From the NCBI GenBank assembly GCA_025054655.1, contig JANWZL010000014.1:1-33846 (forward strand): a stretch of DNA of 33,846 nucleotides, given 5' to 3'. This DNA is from Thiobacillaceae bacterium. Lineage in GTDB: Bacteria > Pseudomonadota > Gammaproteobacteria > Burkholderiales > Thiobacillaceae. The notes under the pieces are model-generated. The model was not told the origin of the DNA. It did not search any database and worked only from the letters and a program-made list of their open reading frames with translations. Positions 25,228-33,522 of the stretch are shown piece by piece. Positions within the stretch are counted from its first letter, which is position 1. The number at the start of each line of letters is the position of its first letter. The position numbers and the translations under genes were made by a program.

Positions 25228-26784
25228 TCATGTCGCCTCGTCTGCGAAGCTCACCAGGGGGTGACCGGTCATCTCCATGGGCTGCGGCAGGCCCATCATC
25301 TTGAGCAGGGTGGGGGCGATGTCCTCCAGGGCCCCGTCGGCGGCCACCCGCGCCGGTCGTCCGACGTAGATGAGGGGCACCAGATTGGTGGTGTGGGCCG
25401 TGTGCGGCTGACCCGCGGCCTCGTCCAGCATGCACTCGGCATTGCCATGGTCAGCGGTGATCAGCACCTCGCCGCCGATGGCCAGCATGGCCGGCACCAC
25501 GCGCCCCAGGCAGCGGTCGACCGCCTCGATCGCCCGACGTGCCGCGTCCAGGTCACCCGTATGGCCGACCATGTCGGCGTTGGCGTAGTTGCAGACGATG
25601 GCGTCGAAACGGCGCGAGGCGATGGCCTCGAGAAGCCGGTCGGTGACCTCGTAGGCGCTCATCTCGGGCTTGAGGTCATAGGTGGCCACGTGTGGCGAGG
25701 GCACCATGATGCGCTCCTCGCCGGGAAAGACGGTCTCCACCCCGCCGTTGAAGAAGTAGGTCACGTGTGGGTATTTCTCCGTCTCGGCGATGCGCAGCTG
25801 ACGCAGGCCCAGGCTGGCGATGTATTCGCCGAAACTGTTGCGGATGCGCTCGGGCGGGAAGGCCACCAGCACGTCGAACTCCTCGCTGTAGCTGGTGAGC
25901 GTGCAATAGGCCGACAGCCGGGGCACGAAGTCGCGTTCGAACTCGGCGAAGTCGGCGGCGACGAAGGCCCGCGTGAGCTGGCGGGCGCGGTCGGAACGGA
26001 AGTTCATGAACACGATGGCGTCGCCGTCGTGCATGCGCACGGGGGCGCCGTCGGCGCCGAGGATGGCGGTGGGTTTGACGAACTCGTCGGTCTCACCGCG
26101 GGCATAGGCCGCCGCGAGCCCCTCCAGGGCGCTCGCCGCGGTGTACTCGCCGCGGCCGAGGACGACCAGGTCGTAGGCCTTTTTCACCCGCGGCCAGCGG
26201 CGGTCGCGGTCCATGGCGTAGTAGCGGCCGACGAGAGAGGCGATGCGCCCGCGCCCGAGCTGGTCCATTCTATCCTGCAGGCGGCGCAGATAGACCTCGG
26301 CGCACTTGGGCGGGGTGTCGCGCCCGTCCAGGAAGGCGTGCACGTACAGCCGCTCGACCCCCGCACGCGCGGCCAGCTCCAGCATGGCGTGGATGTGGGT
26401 CTCATGGCTGTGCACCCCGCCGTCGGACAACAGGCCGAAGATGTGCAAGGCGCCGCCGGCGGCCTGCACCCGACGGATCACCTCCTGCATGGCCGGGTTG
26501 TCGTAAAAGTGGCCGGACTGGATGGCCAGGTCGATGCGTGTGAAGTCCTGATAGACCACGCGGCCGGCGCCGATGTTGAGGTGGCCGACCTCGGAATTGC
26601 CCATCTGCCCGCTGGGCAGGCCGACGGCGGACTCCGAGGCATGGATGAGGGTGTGCGGGTGCTCGCGCCACAGCCGGTCCCAGTTGGGCTTGTGGGCCAG
26701 GGCGATGGCATTGTACGCCGTATCCTCGCGGTAGCCGAAGCCGTCGAGGATGATGAGTAGTACAGGGGTGACGCTGGGTGGCAT
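25228..26784 (-). CDS. gpmI: 2,3-bisphosphoglycerate-independent phosphoglycerate mutase
   Basis: The 518-residue manganese enzyme interconverts 3- and 2-phosphoglycerate in glycolysis. LLIILDGFGYRE at the N-terminus, catalytic Ser64 in GQMGNSEVGH, HAFLDGRDTPP, NFRSDRARQLT, NYANADMVGHTGD and ITADHGNAE are diagnostic. Length matches the family (about 510). ATG 26784 starts a minus-strand unit with envC and ctpA. A weak promoter TTTAAA (26819-26814), 17 bases, TAAAAT (26796-26791) on the minus strand would again place transcription near the start codon. Confidence 0.97.
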   Translation of the reverse strand: MPPSVTPVLLIILDGFGYREDTAYNAIALAHKPNWDRLWREHPHTLIHASESAVGLPSGQMGNSEVGHLNIGAGRVVYQDFTRIDLAIQSGHFYDNPAMQEVIRRVQAAGGALHIFGLLSDGGVHSHETHIHAMLELAARAGVERLYVHAFLDGRDTPPKCAEVYLRRLQDRMDQLGRGRIASLVGRYYAMDRDRRWPRVKKAYDLVVLGRGEYTAASALEGLAAAYARGETDEFVKPTAILGADGAPVRMHDGDAIVFMNFRSDRARQLTRAFVAADFAEFERDFVPRLSAYCTLTSYSEEFDVLVAFPPERIRNSFGEYIASLGLRQLRIAETEKYPHVTYFFNGGVETVFPGEERIMVPSPHVATYDLKPEMSAYEVTDRLLEAIASRRFDAIVCNYANADMVGHTGDLDAARRAIEAVDRCLGRVVPAMLAIGGEVLITADHGNAECMLDEAAGQPHTAHTTNLVPLIYVGRPARVAADGALEDIAPTLLKMMGLPQPMEMTGHPLVSFADEAT

Positions 26785-26813
26785 CAGTATATTTTATCCG
26801 ATTCTGGACCCGC

Positions 26814-26840
26814 TTTAAATCGCTATATCACTATATTTGG
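26814..26840. promoter_or_regulatory. AT-rich element between gpmI and the ArsR gene
   Basis: In an otherwise GC-rich window this patch carries CTATAT twice, eight bases apart (26823 and 26831), and AAAT/ATTT arms 22 bases apart (26817-26838). ArsR-type repressors often bind AT-rich operators in such divergent spacers. A similar patch overlaps the promoter of the next gene at 27250-27272. Confidence 0.4.
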
Positions 26841-26847
26841 ATACACG

Positions 26848-26876
26848 TTGCGCAGTGCCCTCTGTTGCAGTATGTT
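26848..26876 (+). promoter_or_regulatory. Candidate promoter of the ArsR-family gene
   Basis: TTGCGC (26848-26853) and TATGTT (26871-26876) are 17 bases apart. Transcription would start near 26883, leaving about 22 bases with AGGGG before ATG 26905. Confidence 0.45.
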
Positions 26877-26904
26877 TGCACCGCTTGCCGGGCAGGGGAT
26901 GGAC

Positions 26905-27219
26905 ATGATCTCCAGTGAACTGATCGAGAAGGACGAACACATCGAGCAGGCCTCGAGGGCGCTCAAGGCGATGTCGCACCCGCTGCGCCTGAAGATCCTG
27001 TGCATCCTGGGCGAGCGCGAGGTGAGCGTGCAGGAGATCGTCGACAGCGTGGGCACCTCGCAGAGCAACATCTCGCAACACCTGGCCATCCTGCGCGACA
27101 AGGGGGTGTTGCGCACACGCAAGGACGCCAACCGCGTCTATTACCGCGTCAGCGACACCCGCACCCTGCAGCTGATCAGCATGATGCGCGACGTCTTCTG
27201 CGGCTTCAGCAAGCCCTGA
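26905..27219 (+). CDS. ArsR-family repressor with SqrR/BigR-type cysteine pair
   Basis: The 104-residue winged-helix repressor has SHPLRLKILCILGE, then the recognition helix SQSNISQHLAILRDKGVL, and the wing RKDANRVYYRVSD. It lacks the CxC metal site of arsenic and cadmium sensors. Its only cysteines, Cys33 in KILCIL and Cys99 in RDVFCGF, are 66 residues apart. That equals the spacing of the redox cysteines of SqrR (41 and 107) and BigR (42 and 108), which sense persulfides. ATG 26905 has AGGGG six bases upstream; ATG 26899 is the alternative. It leads the efflux operon. Confidence 0.88.
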   Translation: MISSELIEKDEHIEQASRALKAMSHPLRLKILCILGEREVSVQEIVDSVGTSQSNISQHLAILRDKGVLRTRKDANRVYYRVSDTRTLQLISMMRDVFCGFSKP

Positions 27220-27243
27220 GTGCAGGCAAGCCGCGATTGATGG

Positions 27244-27272
27244 TTGCATAAATATTTTTGATAATGTATATT
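27244..27272 (+). promoter_or_regulatory. Promoter of the efflux operon with overlapping inverted repeat
   Basis: TTGCAT (27244-27249) and TATATT (27267-27272) are 17 bases apart, a strong sigma-70 match. AATAT (27251-27255) and ATATT (27268-27272) form an inverted repeat across the spacer and -10 box, a plausible operator for the upstream ArsR-type repressor. Transcription would start near 27279. Confidence 0.65.
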
Positions 27273-27278
27273 AGCCGT

Positions 27279-27467
27279 TACTGATATACGCCGCCCCGCT
27301 CAGACTGCGTCCACGCATCCCGGTATGATGCGTCGTACGGTCGTGGGTGGCGCTGTACGGCGGCCGCGAGCCCGCCCCTGCCCGCGCACGGGGGCGCATT
27401 CGTCGATACCCCGGCTGCATCGCGCCGATCGGGATTCGCGCCGCGTGTCATGCAAAGGAGTACGGGT
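27279..27467 (+). other. Long structured 5' leader of the efflux operon
   Basis: About 190 bases separate the predicted transcript start from the TolC-like gene. ACGCAT (27313-27318) pairs with ATGCGT (27328-27333). CGCCCCTG (27373-27380) pairs with CGGGGGCG (27389-27396) in an 8-bp stem. No known riboswitch class is recognised, and no small open reading frame is convincing. AAAGGAG at 27454-27460 ends the leader. Confidence 0.4.
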
Positions 27468-28808
27468 ATGACCTTGTCCGCAGTGCATCGGTTCCTGCCG
27501 GTGCTCGCCCTGGCCCTGGCCGCCTCGACCGCGGCGGCCCAAGGCGTGGACTTCCGCCAGAGTGTAGAACTGGCGCTCAAGCAGAATCCGCAACTGGCCG
27601 TCACGCGTAGCCGCATCGAGCAGGCCCAAGCCGCCCTGCGCGAGGCCGAAGCGGGCCGGCTACCTCGGCTGAACCTGAGCCTCACCGCCACCCACACCAA
27701 CGACCCGCTCGCGGCCTTCGGCCTCAAGCTCGCCCAGGAGCGGATCACGGCGGCGGACTTCAACCCCGTGCGGCTGAACGATCCCAAGTCCATAAATAAT
27801 CTGAATACCCGTGTGGAGCTGCTGTGGCCGCTGTACACCGGCGGCCAGGTGGACAGCGCCCTGGCGCAGGCGCGCGCCCTCATCGAGGCGGCCCAGGCGG
27901 GCGACGCGGCGGCGCGCCAGCAGCTGATCGAACAGGTGCTCGCCGCCTACCAGGGGGTGCATGCGGCACGGGCGCAAGTGCGCGTGGCCGAGCAGTCAGT
28001 GGCGGCGGCCGAGGAGCACGTGCGGGTGGCGCAGCGGTTGCACCAGCAGGGTATGGCGCTCAAGAGCGATGTGCTCTCCGCCCGCGTCCAGCTCGAAGAG
28101 GCCCGGCTGCGCCTGGCGGAGGCGAACAATGGCGTGGCGGCGGCGCTCGATCGCCTGAAACTGGTCACCGGCCGTGCGCTCGATGAGCCGCTCGAGGTGG
28201 GCCCGCCGGTGATGCCGACGCTGCTGGCCGGCAGCGAACAGGAACTGCGCCGCCAGGCCCTGACGGCACATGCGGAGATCGCCGCCCTGCGCCGTCAGAT
28301 CGAGGCGGCGGCGGCGGCGGCCGCCGCTGCGCGCGCCGCGCGGCGCCCGCAGGTGAGCCTGATGCTGCGCCAGGACTGGAACGACAAAGGCATCGGGCTG
28401 GATGCCAGCAGTCAGACCGCAGCGGCGGTGCTCAACTGGACGGCCTTCGACGGCGAGGCCACCCGTGCACGGGTGGACCGGGCCGAGGCCGCCCGGCTGG
28501 AGCTCACCGCCCGCCTGCGCCAAGCCGAGGACGCCATCGGGGCGCAGGTGGCGGAGGCGCGCCGGCGGGCACTGGAGGCCGAGGCGCGCGTGAGCGCGCG
28601 CGAGCTGGCGGTGGAGCTGGCCGAGGAGTCGCTGCGCTTGGTCAGGAAACGCTACGAAAACGCCATGGGCACCATGTTGGAGCTCGTCTCCGCGCAGGCC
28701 CAGCTCGACCGCGCCCGCTCCGAGCTGGTGGTGGCGCGCTACGAGCTCGTCCTGCAGCGCGCCGCACTCATGCGCGCCGTGGGGGTGTTGGAGGCCGATC
28801 GCATCTGA
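27468..28808 (+). CDS. TolC-family outer-membrane efflux protein
   Basis: The 446-residue protein has a signal peptide (LPVLALALAASTAAAQ) and two tandem OEP repeats. Each repeat holds long Ala/Arg/Glu-rich helices and a short beta part (SLTATHTND in the first, SLMLRQDWNDKG in the second). This is the architecture of the TolC trimer that forms the outer-membrane exit duct of tripartite pumps. ATG 27468 has AAAGGAG seven bases upstream. A few codons of in-frame sequence upstream lack a site. It is followed ten bases later by its adaptor gene. Confidence 0.9.
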   Translation: MTLSAVHRFLPVLALALAASTAAAQGVDFRQSVELALKQNPQLAVTRSRIEQAQAALREAEAGRLPRLNLSLTATHTNDPLAAFGLKLAQERITAADFNPVRLNDPKSINNLNTRVELLWPLYTGGQVDSALAQARALIEAAQAGDAAARQQLIEQVLAAYQGVHAARAQVRVAEQSVAAAEEHVRVAQRLHQQGMALKSDVLSARVQLEEARLRLAEANNGVAAALDRLKLVTGRALDEPLEVGPPVMPTLLAGSEQELRRQALTAHAEIAALRRQIEAAAAAAAAARAARRPQVSLMLRQDWNDKGIGLDASSQTAAAVLNWTAFDGEATRARVDRAEAARLELTARLRQAEDAIGAQVAEARRRALEAEARVSARELAVELAEESLRLVRKRYENAMGTMLELVSAQAQLDRARSELVVARYELVLQRAALMRAVGVLEADRI

Positions 28809-28818
28809 GGACGACAGC

Positions 28819-29898
28819 ATGAAGAGCACACAATTCAAACCGCTACTGATCCTGTTCACGCTGGCGACCCTGGCCTCGTCCCTGAGCGGATGCGGCCGGG
28901 ACGACAAGGGTGGGGAGCCGGCGCAGTCGGTCCGCAGCGTCCAGGCGCGACTGGAGGCCGTGGCGCCGACCGAGCTGCCTGTCTACCACGCCGCGCCGGC
29001 CACGGTGGTGGCGCGCAGCCGCGTCGAGGTGGCCTCGCGGCTGATGGGCTACATCCGCGACATCCCGGTGGCGGAGGGCCAGGCGGTGCGGCGCGGACAG
29101 CGCCTGTTCACGGTCGACCCGCTCGACGTCGAGGGTCAGGTTGAACAAGCGCGTGCAGCCGTGAGTCAGGCCGAGGAGGCCTGGCGGGACGCGGTCGCCG
29201 ACCACGATCGCTACGCCAACCTGCTCAAGGAGGAGGTCGTCACCCGCCAGCAGTACGACAAAGCAAAGCTCGCCCGCGACTTGGCGGCGGCGCGGCTTGC
29301 CCAGGCGCGCGCGCAACTGGCCACGGCCTACGGGCAGATGCGCTACGCCACGGTGACCGCGCCGATCGACGGCGTAGTCACGCGCAAGCTGGCCGATCGC
29401 GGCGACCTGGCGAGCCCCGCCCAGCCCGTACTCACATTGGAGTCCACCGGCCCCATGCAGGTCGAGACCCAGGTGCCCGAGGCGGTGCTGGCCGGCTTGC
29501 AGCCCGGCCGCACGGTCATGGTGGAGATCGACGGCCGGCCGGGGCCGGTCGAGGCGCGGGTGAGCCGCATCTCGCCCGCGGCCGACCCGGTCAGCCGCAC
29601 CTTCCTGGTCAAGCTGGACGTAGCCGCCGACGGCCTCAAAAGCGGCAGCTTCGCCCGCGTTCTGTTCCCGCAGGGCAGCCGTCAGGCGCTCACCGTGCCG
29701 GTGCAGGCGCTCGTCACCCGCGCCGGCATCGAGGGGGTGTTCGTGGTCGATGCCCAGGGCCTGGCGCATTTCCGCATGGTGCGTACGGGCGAGCGGCGCG
29801 AGGGCCGGGTGGAGATCCAGGCCGGGCTCGCCGCCGGCGAGCGCGTGGTGGTGGAGGGCGCCGAACGGCTGGAAAACGGCGTCCGTGTGAGCGGCTGA
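28819..29898 (+). CDS. RND periplasmic adaptor lipoprotein (membrane fusion protein)
   Basis: The 359-residue adaptor joins the inner-membrane pump to the TolC duct. A lipobox LSGC near residue 25 predicts lipid attachment. The biotinyl-lipoyl halves (VASRLMGYIRDIPVAEGQAV and YATVTAPIDGVVTRKLAD) flank a helical hairpin (about 110-170), followed by beta-barrel and membrane-proximal domains (QVPEAVLAGLQPGRTV onward). This is the order of AcrA/MexA-type proteins. GAGGA lies seven bases before the ATG. The substrate cannot be read from sequence. Confidence 0.92.
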   Translation: MKSTQFKPLLILFTLATLASSLSGCGRDDKGGEPAQSVRSVQARLEAVAPTELPVYHAAPATVVARSRVEVASRLMGYIRDIPVAEGQAVRRGQRLFTVDPLDVEGQVEQARAAVSQAEEAWRDAVADHDRYANLLKEEVVTRQQYDKAKLARDLAAARLAQARAQLATAYGQMRYATVTAPIDGVVTRKLADRGDLASPAQPVLTLESTGPMQVETQVPEAVLAGLQPGRTVMVEIDGRPGPVEARVSRISPAADPVSRTFLVKLDVAADGLKSGSFARVLFPQGSRQALTVPVQALVTRAGIEGVFVVDAQGLAHFRMVRTGERREGRVEIQAGLAAGERVVVEGAERLENGVRVSG

Positions 29899-29920
29899 GG
29901 CGCGTGGGGCAGGGGCGGAT

Positions 29921-32900
29921 ATGACCGACACCAGACACGAAGGGCAGGCCGGGCTCAACATCGCCGGGCGGCTGGCGGCGGCCTTTCTCGAATCCAAGAT
30001 CACGCCGCTGCTGATCCTGTTCCTGTTCATGATCGGGGCGCTCGCCCTGGTCATGACGCCGCGCGAGTACAACCCGCAGATCGTGGTGCCGGCGGCCAAC
30101 ATCATCGTGGCCAAGCCCGGGGCGGGGGTGGAGGAGGTGGCGAACCTCATCGTCAAACCGCTCGAGCGCATCATGAACGCGCAGTCGGGCGTGGACCACA
30201 CCTTCGGCTTCGCCACCAACGACTACGGCGTGGTGACGGTGCAGTTCGAGGTCGGTCAGGACCAGGAGGACAGCCTGGTCAAGCTGTACAACCAGCTCAT
30301 GCAGAACATGGACCGCATCCCGCCCGGGGCCATGCAGCCGGTGGTCAAACCGATCGATGTGGACGACGTGCCCATCCTCACCCTCACCCTCAGTTCGCGG
30401 GTGTACGACGACGTGTTCCTGCGCGAGCTGGCGCACCGACTGCTGGAACACCTGCGCAGCGTGCCCGGCGTGTCCTTCTCGCAGGTGGTGGGCGGGCGGC
30501 CGCGTGCGGTCAACGTGTGGATCGACCCGCAGCGGCTGGAGGCGGCGCGGCTGACGCTGGACCAGCTCGATCGGGCGCTGCGCGGGGTGAACGCGGCCGC
30601 ACCGCTGGGCGAGATGGTGACCGACAACCGGGTACAACCCCTGCGGCTGGCCAATTTCCTCGGCTCGGCGCGGGAGGTGGGCGAGATCGTGGTCGGGGTG
30701 AACGCCGGCCGGCCGGTGTACCTGAGGGACGTCGCCCAGATCGAGGACGCCGGCTTGGAGATCGAGGAGACCTCCTGGATCGCACGCCGCGGGGAGTCCG
30801 GGCCGGCCCCCGCGGTGACCATCGCCATCGCCAAGAAGGCCGGTACCAACGGGGTGACCGTGGCGCGTGCGGTGTTGGACAAGCTGGAGACCCTCAAGCG
30901 CCACACCCTGCCGCAAGGGGTGGAGGTGACGGTGACCCGCGACGACGGCGAGCGGGCCAACGCGGCCGTGAACCTGCTGGTAGAGCACCTGGGCATCGCC
31001 ATCGTCACCGTGGTGCTGCTCATGTGGTGGTTCCTCGGCTGGCGCGAGGCGGCCATCGTCACCATGACCATCCCGCTGATCCTGTTCATCGTGCTGGCGG
31101 TGGGCTATCTGTTCGGCCAGACCATCAACCGCATCACCCTGTTCGCCCTCATCCTCGCCTTAGGCTTGCTGGTGGACGACTCCATCGTGGTGATCGAGAA
31201 CATCCACCGCCACTTGCACCACGGCAAGGAGAAGCTGAAGGACTTCGGCCGCACCCTGATCCTGGCCACCAACGAGATCGGCAACCCCACCAACGTGGCC
31301 ACCCTGGCGGTGATGCTCGCCTTCATCCCCATGGCCTTCGTCACCGGCATGATGGGCCCGTTCATGCGCCCCATCCCCATCAACGTGCCGGTGGCCATGC
31401 TCGCCTCGCTGTTCATCGCCTACTCGGTCGTGCCCTGGGCGGCGCGCCGCATGCTCAAAGGCACGGCGTTCAAGGCGCTGCAGGACACCCCCAGCCTGGA
31501 GGAGAAGGACCAGCAGGCGGGCGACCCGCTGCGGCGCATGTATCTGGCCGTCATCCGCCCGCTCATGGCCAGCCGCGGCAAGCGCAACCTGTTTTTCCTG
31601 GTGGTGGTACTGCTGCTCGTCGGGGCCATGCTCATGCCCGCCTGGCAGTTCATCCGCCCACAGGGCCTGAACGGGCCGCTCTCACCGCTGGGGGTGGAAC
31701 TGAAGATGCTGCCGCACGACAACACCAACACCCTGTTGATACAGATCGACATGCCGGCAGGCACGGCGCTCGCCGCCACCGACCGGGTCGCGCGTGAGGT
31801 CGGTGCGGTGCTGGCGCGCCACCCCGAGGTCATCGATCATCAGGCCTTCGTCGGCATGCCCGCACCGATCGACTTTGCCGCCCTGGTGCGCGGCGACCTG
31901 CTCAAGCGCGGCGCCCACTTCGCCCAGATCCGGGTCAACTTCACCGACAAACACGACCGCTCGGTCTCCTCGCACGACATCGCCTATACGCTCAACGAGC
32001 AGTTGCAGGCGGTGCGTCAACGCCACCCGCAGGCCAAGATCAAGATCTACGAGACCCCGCCGGGCCCGCCGGTGCCCTCGCAGGTGCTGGCCGAGCTGTA
32101 CGGCCCGGACTACGAGCGGCTGCGCGCGGCGGCGGCCGAGGTCAATGCCGCCTTCCGCTCGATCTACGGCCTGATCAACGTGGACGACACGGTAGGGGCC
32201 GACGTCGTTGGCTACGACGTGCGGGTGGACGCCGAGAAGGCCATGCTGGCCGGGGTCGCCCCGGCGCAGGTGGCGGAGCTGTTGCGACAGTACGTCGCCG
32301 GCCATAGCATCGGCACCCTGCACGTGGACCAGGCGCGCGAGCCGATCGAGATCCGCGTGCGACTGCCGCGCGCGGCGCGCGCCCACGCGCACAGCCTGCT
32401 CGACCTGCGGGTGAGCAACGCCCACGGGGCACAGATCCCCTTGGCGCAGATCGCGCGCGTGCAGCAGGTGACCGAGGCCAAACCCATCTACGGCCGCGAC
32501 CTGCACCCCATGGTCATGGTCGGCGGCGAAATGATCACATCGAGCCCCGTCTACGCCGTGCTCGCCCTCGACCAGATGCTCGACGAGCAGCGCCTGGAAA
32601 AGAGCGGGGTCACCTTCACCACCGGCAACCTGGGCTTCACCGAGGCCCAGCCGGAAGATGTGGTCGGATACACCCTGCTGTGGGGCGGCGAGATGCGGCT
32701 CACCTTAGACGTCTTCCGCGACCTGGGCAGCGCCTTCATCGTCGCCTTGGTGCTGATCTACCTGCTGCTGACGGGCTATTACAAGTCCTTCGGGCTGCCC
32801 ATCGTGGTCATGGGTGCCATCCCGCTCACCCTGGTGGGGGTCTTCCCCGGCCATTGGCTCATGGGCCAGGCCTTCACCGCCACCTCGATGATCGGGGTGA

Positions 32901-33205
32901 TCGCGCTCGCTGGCATCGTGGTGCGCAACTCGCTGCTGCTGATCGATTTCATCCTCGACTACCGCGCCCGCGGCTACAGCCTCGAGGAGGCGGTGATGGA
33001 GGCCGGTGCGGTACGGCTGCGGCCCATCCTGCTCACGGCGCTCGCCATCATCCTCGCCTCCGCCATCATGGTCACCGACCCGGTGTTCGGAGGCCTGGCC
33101 ATCTCGCTCATCTTCGGCACCTTCGCCTCGACGGCGCTCACCCTGGTGGTGATCCCGCTCATCTACTACCTGTGGCAGCGCCGGGCGCAACCGCAGGCGG
33201 CCTGA
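29921..33205 (+). CDS. RND-family efflux pump, inner-membrane permease
   Basis: The 1094-residue proton-driven pump has the RND layout of two repeats, each one span, a large periplasmic loop and five further spans. Asp419-Asp420 in LLVDDSIVVIEN are the proton-relay aspartates of the HAE (multidrug) class; the heavy-metal HME signature is absent. At the AcrB Lys940 position in TM10 there is Arg1002 (GIVVRNSLLLIDF). The TM5-6 region (FIPMAFVTGMMGPFMRPIPI) also differs from AcrB. It is about 45 residues longer than AcrB. Gene order and spacing make it the pump of the preceding adaptor and duct. Confidence 0.93.
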   Translation: MTDTRHEGQAGLNIAGRLAAAFLESKITPLLILFLFMIGALALVMTPREYNPQIVVPAANIIVAKPGAGVEEVANLIVKPLERIMNAQSGVDHTFGFATNDYGVVTVQFEVGQDQEDSLVKLYNQLMQNMDRIPPGAMQPVVKPIDVDDVPILTLTLSSRVYDDVFLRELAHRLLEHLRSVPGVSFSQVVGGRPRAVNVWIDPQRLEAARLTLDQLDRALRGVNAAAPLGEMVTDNRVQPLRLANFLGSAREVGEIVVGVNAGRPVYLRDVAQIEDAGLEIEETSWIARRGESGPAPAVTIAIAKKAGTNGVTVARAVLDKLETLKRHTLPQGVEVTVTRDDGERANAAVNLLVEHLGIAIVTVVLLMWWFLGWREAAIVTMTIPLILFIVLAVGYLFGQTINRITLFALILALGLLVDDSIVVIENIHRHLHHGKEKLKDFGRTLILATNEIGNPTNVATLAVMLAFIPMAFVTGMMGPFMRPIPINVPVAMLASLFIAYSVVPWAARRMLKGTAFKALQDTPSLEEKDQQAGDPLRRMYLAVIRPLMASRGKRNLFFLVVVLLLVGAMLMPAWQFIRPQGLNGPLSPLGVELKMLPHDNTNTLLIQIDMPAGTALAATDRVAREVGAVLARHPEVIDHQAFVGMPAPIDFAALVRGDLLKRGAHFAQIRVNFTDKHDRSVSSHDIAYTLNEQLQAVRQRHPQAKIKIYETPPGPPVPSQVLAELYGPDYERLRAAAAEVNAAFRSIYGLINVDDTVGADVVGYDVRVDAEKAMLAGVAPAQVAELLRQYVAGHSIGTLHVDQAREPIEIRVRLPRAARAHAHSLLDLRVSNAHGAQIPLAQIARVQQVTEAKPIYGRDLHPMVMVGGEMITSSPVYAVLALDQMLDEQRLEKSGVTFTTGNLGFTEAQPEDVVGYTLLWGGEMRLTLDVFRDLGSAFIVALVLIYLLLTGYYKSFGLPIVVMGAIPLTLVGVFPGHWLMGQAFTATSMIGVIALAGIVVRNSLLLIDFILDYRARGYSLEEAVMEAGAVRLRPILLTALAIILASAIMVTDPVFGGLAISLIFGTFASTALTLVVIPLIYYLWQRRAQPQAA

Positions 33206-33247
33206 CCGGTCTTACGTCGTTGTCTTTTCTGTGAAAGGAGTGCAGTC

Positions 33248-33481
33248 ATGACCATCGAACGCATCGTCCGCATCGTTGCCGGCTTCTTCATCCTGTTGTC
33301 GCTGGTGCTGGCCCACGTCCTGGGGCAGGTGGACCTGGCGCAGATGTCCTGGCTGTGGTTCACCGCCTTCGTCGGGCTCAACCTGTTCCAGTCCGGCTTC
33401 ACCAACATCTGCCCGCTGGTGACCATCCTCAAAAAGCTGGGCTTCAAGGAGGCCAGCGCAACCTGCGCAGCTGAGCGATAA
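33248..33481 (+). CDS. Small DUF2892 (YgaP-like) membrane protein
   Basis: The 77-residue protein has two membrane spans (IVAGFFILLSLVLAHVLG and LWFTAFVGLNLFQSGF) and ends FTNICPLVTILKKLG, the DUF2892 signature. In E. coli this domain is fused to the rhodanese of YgaP, whose gene lies beside the ArsR-type ygaV. AAAGGAG is seven to eight bases before the ATG. It follows the pump by 42 bases in the same orientation, so it probably belongs to the same operon. Function is unknown; a link to sulfur transfer is inferred. Confidence 0.85.
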   Translation: MTIERIVRIVAGFFILLSLVLAHVLGQVDLAQMSWLWFTAFVGLNLFQSGFTNICPLVTILKKLGFKEASATCAAER

Positions 33482-33522
33482 TCGCGCGCGTCGAGCTCAC
33501 CTGCCGGACTCAGCAGACACAC

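Noticed and set aside
26905-33205. Heavy-metal efflux system (CusA/CzcA type) under an arsenic or cadmium sensor
   Set aside because: The repressor lacks the CxC metal motif and the pump carries the HAE-type VDDSIVVIEN rather than the HME signature.
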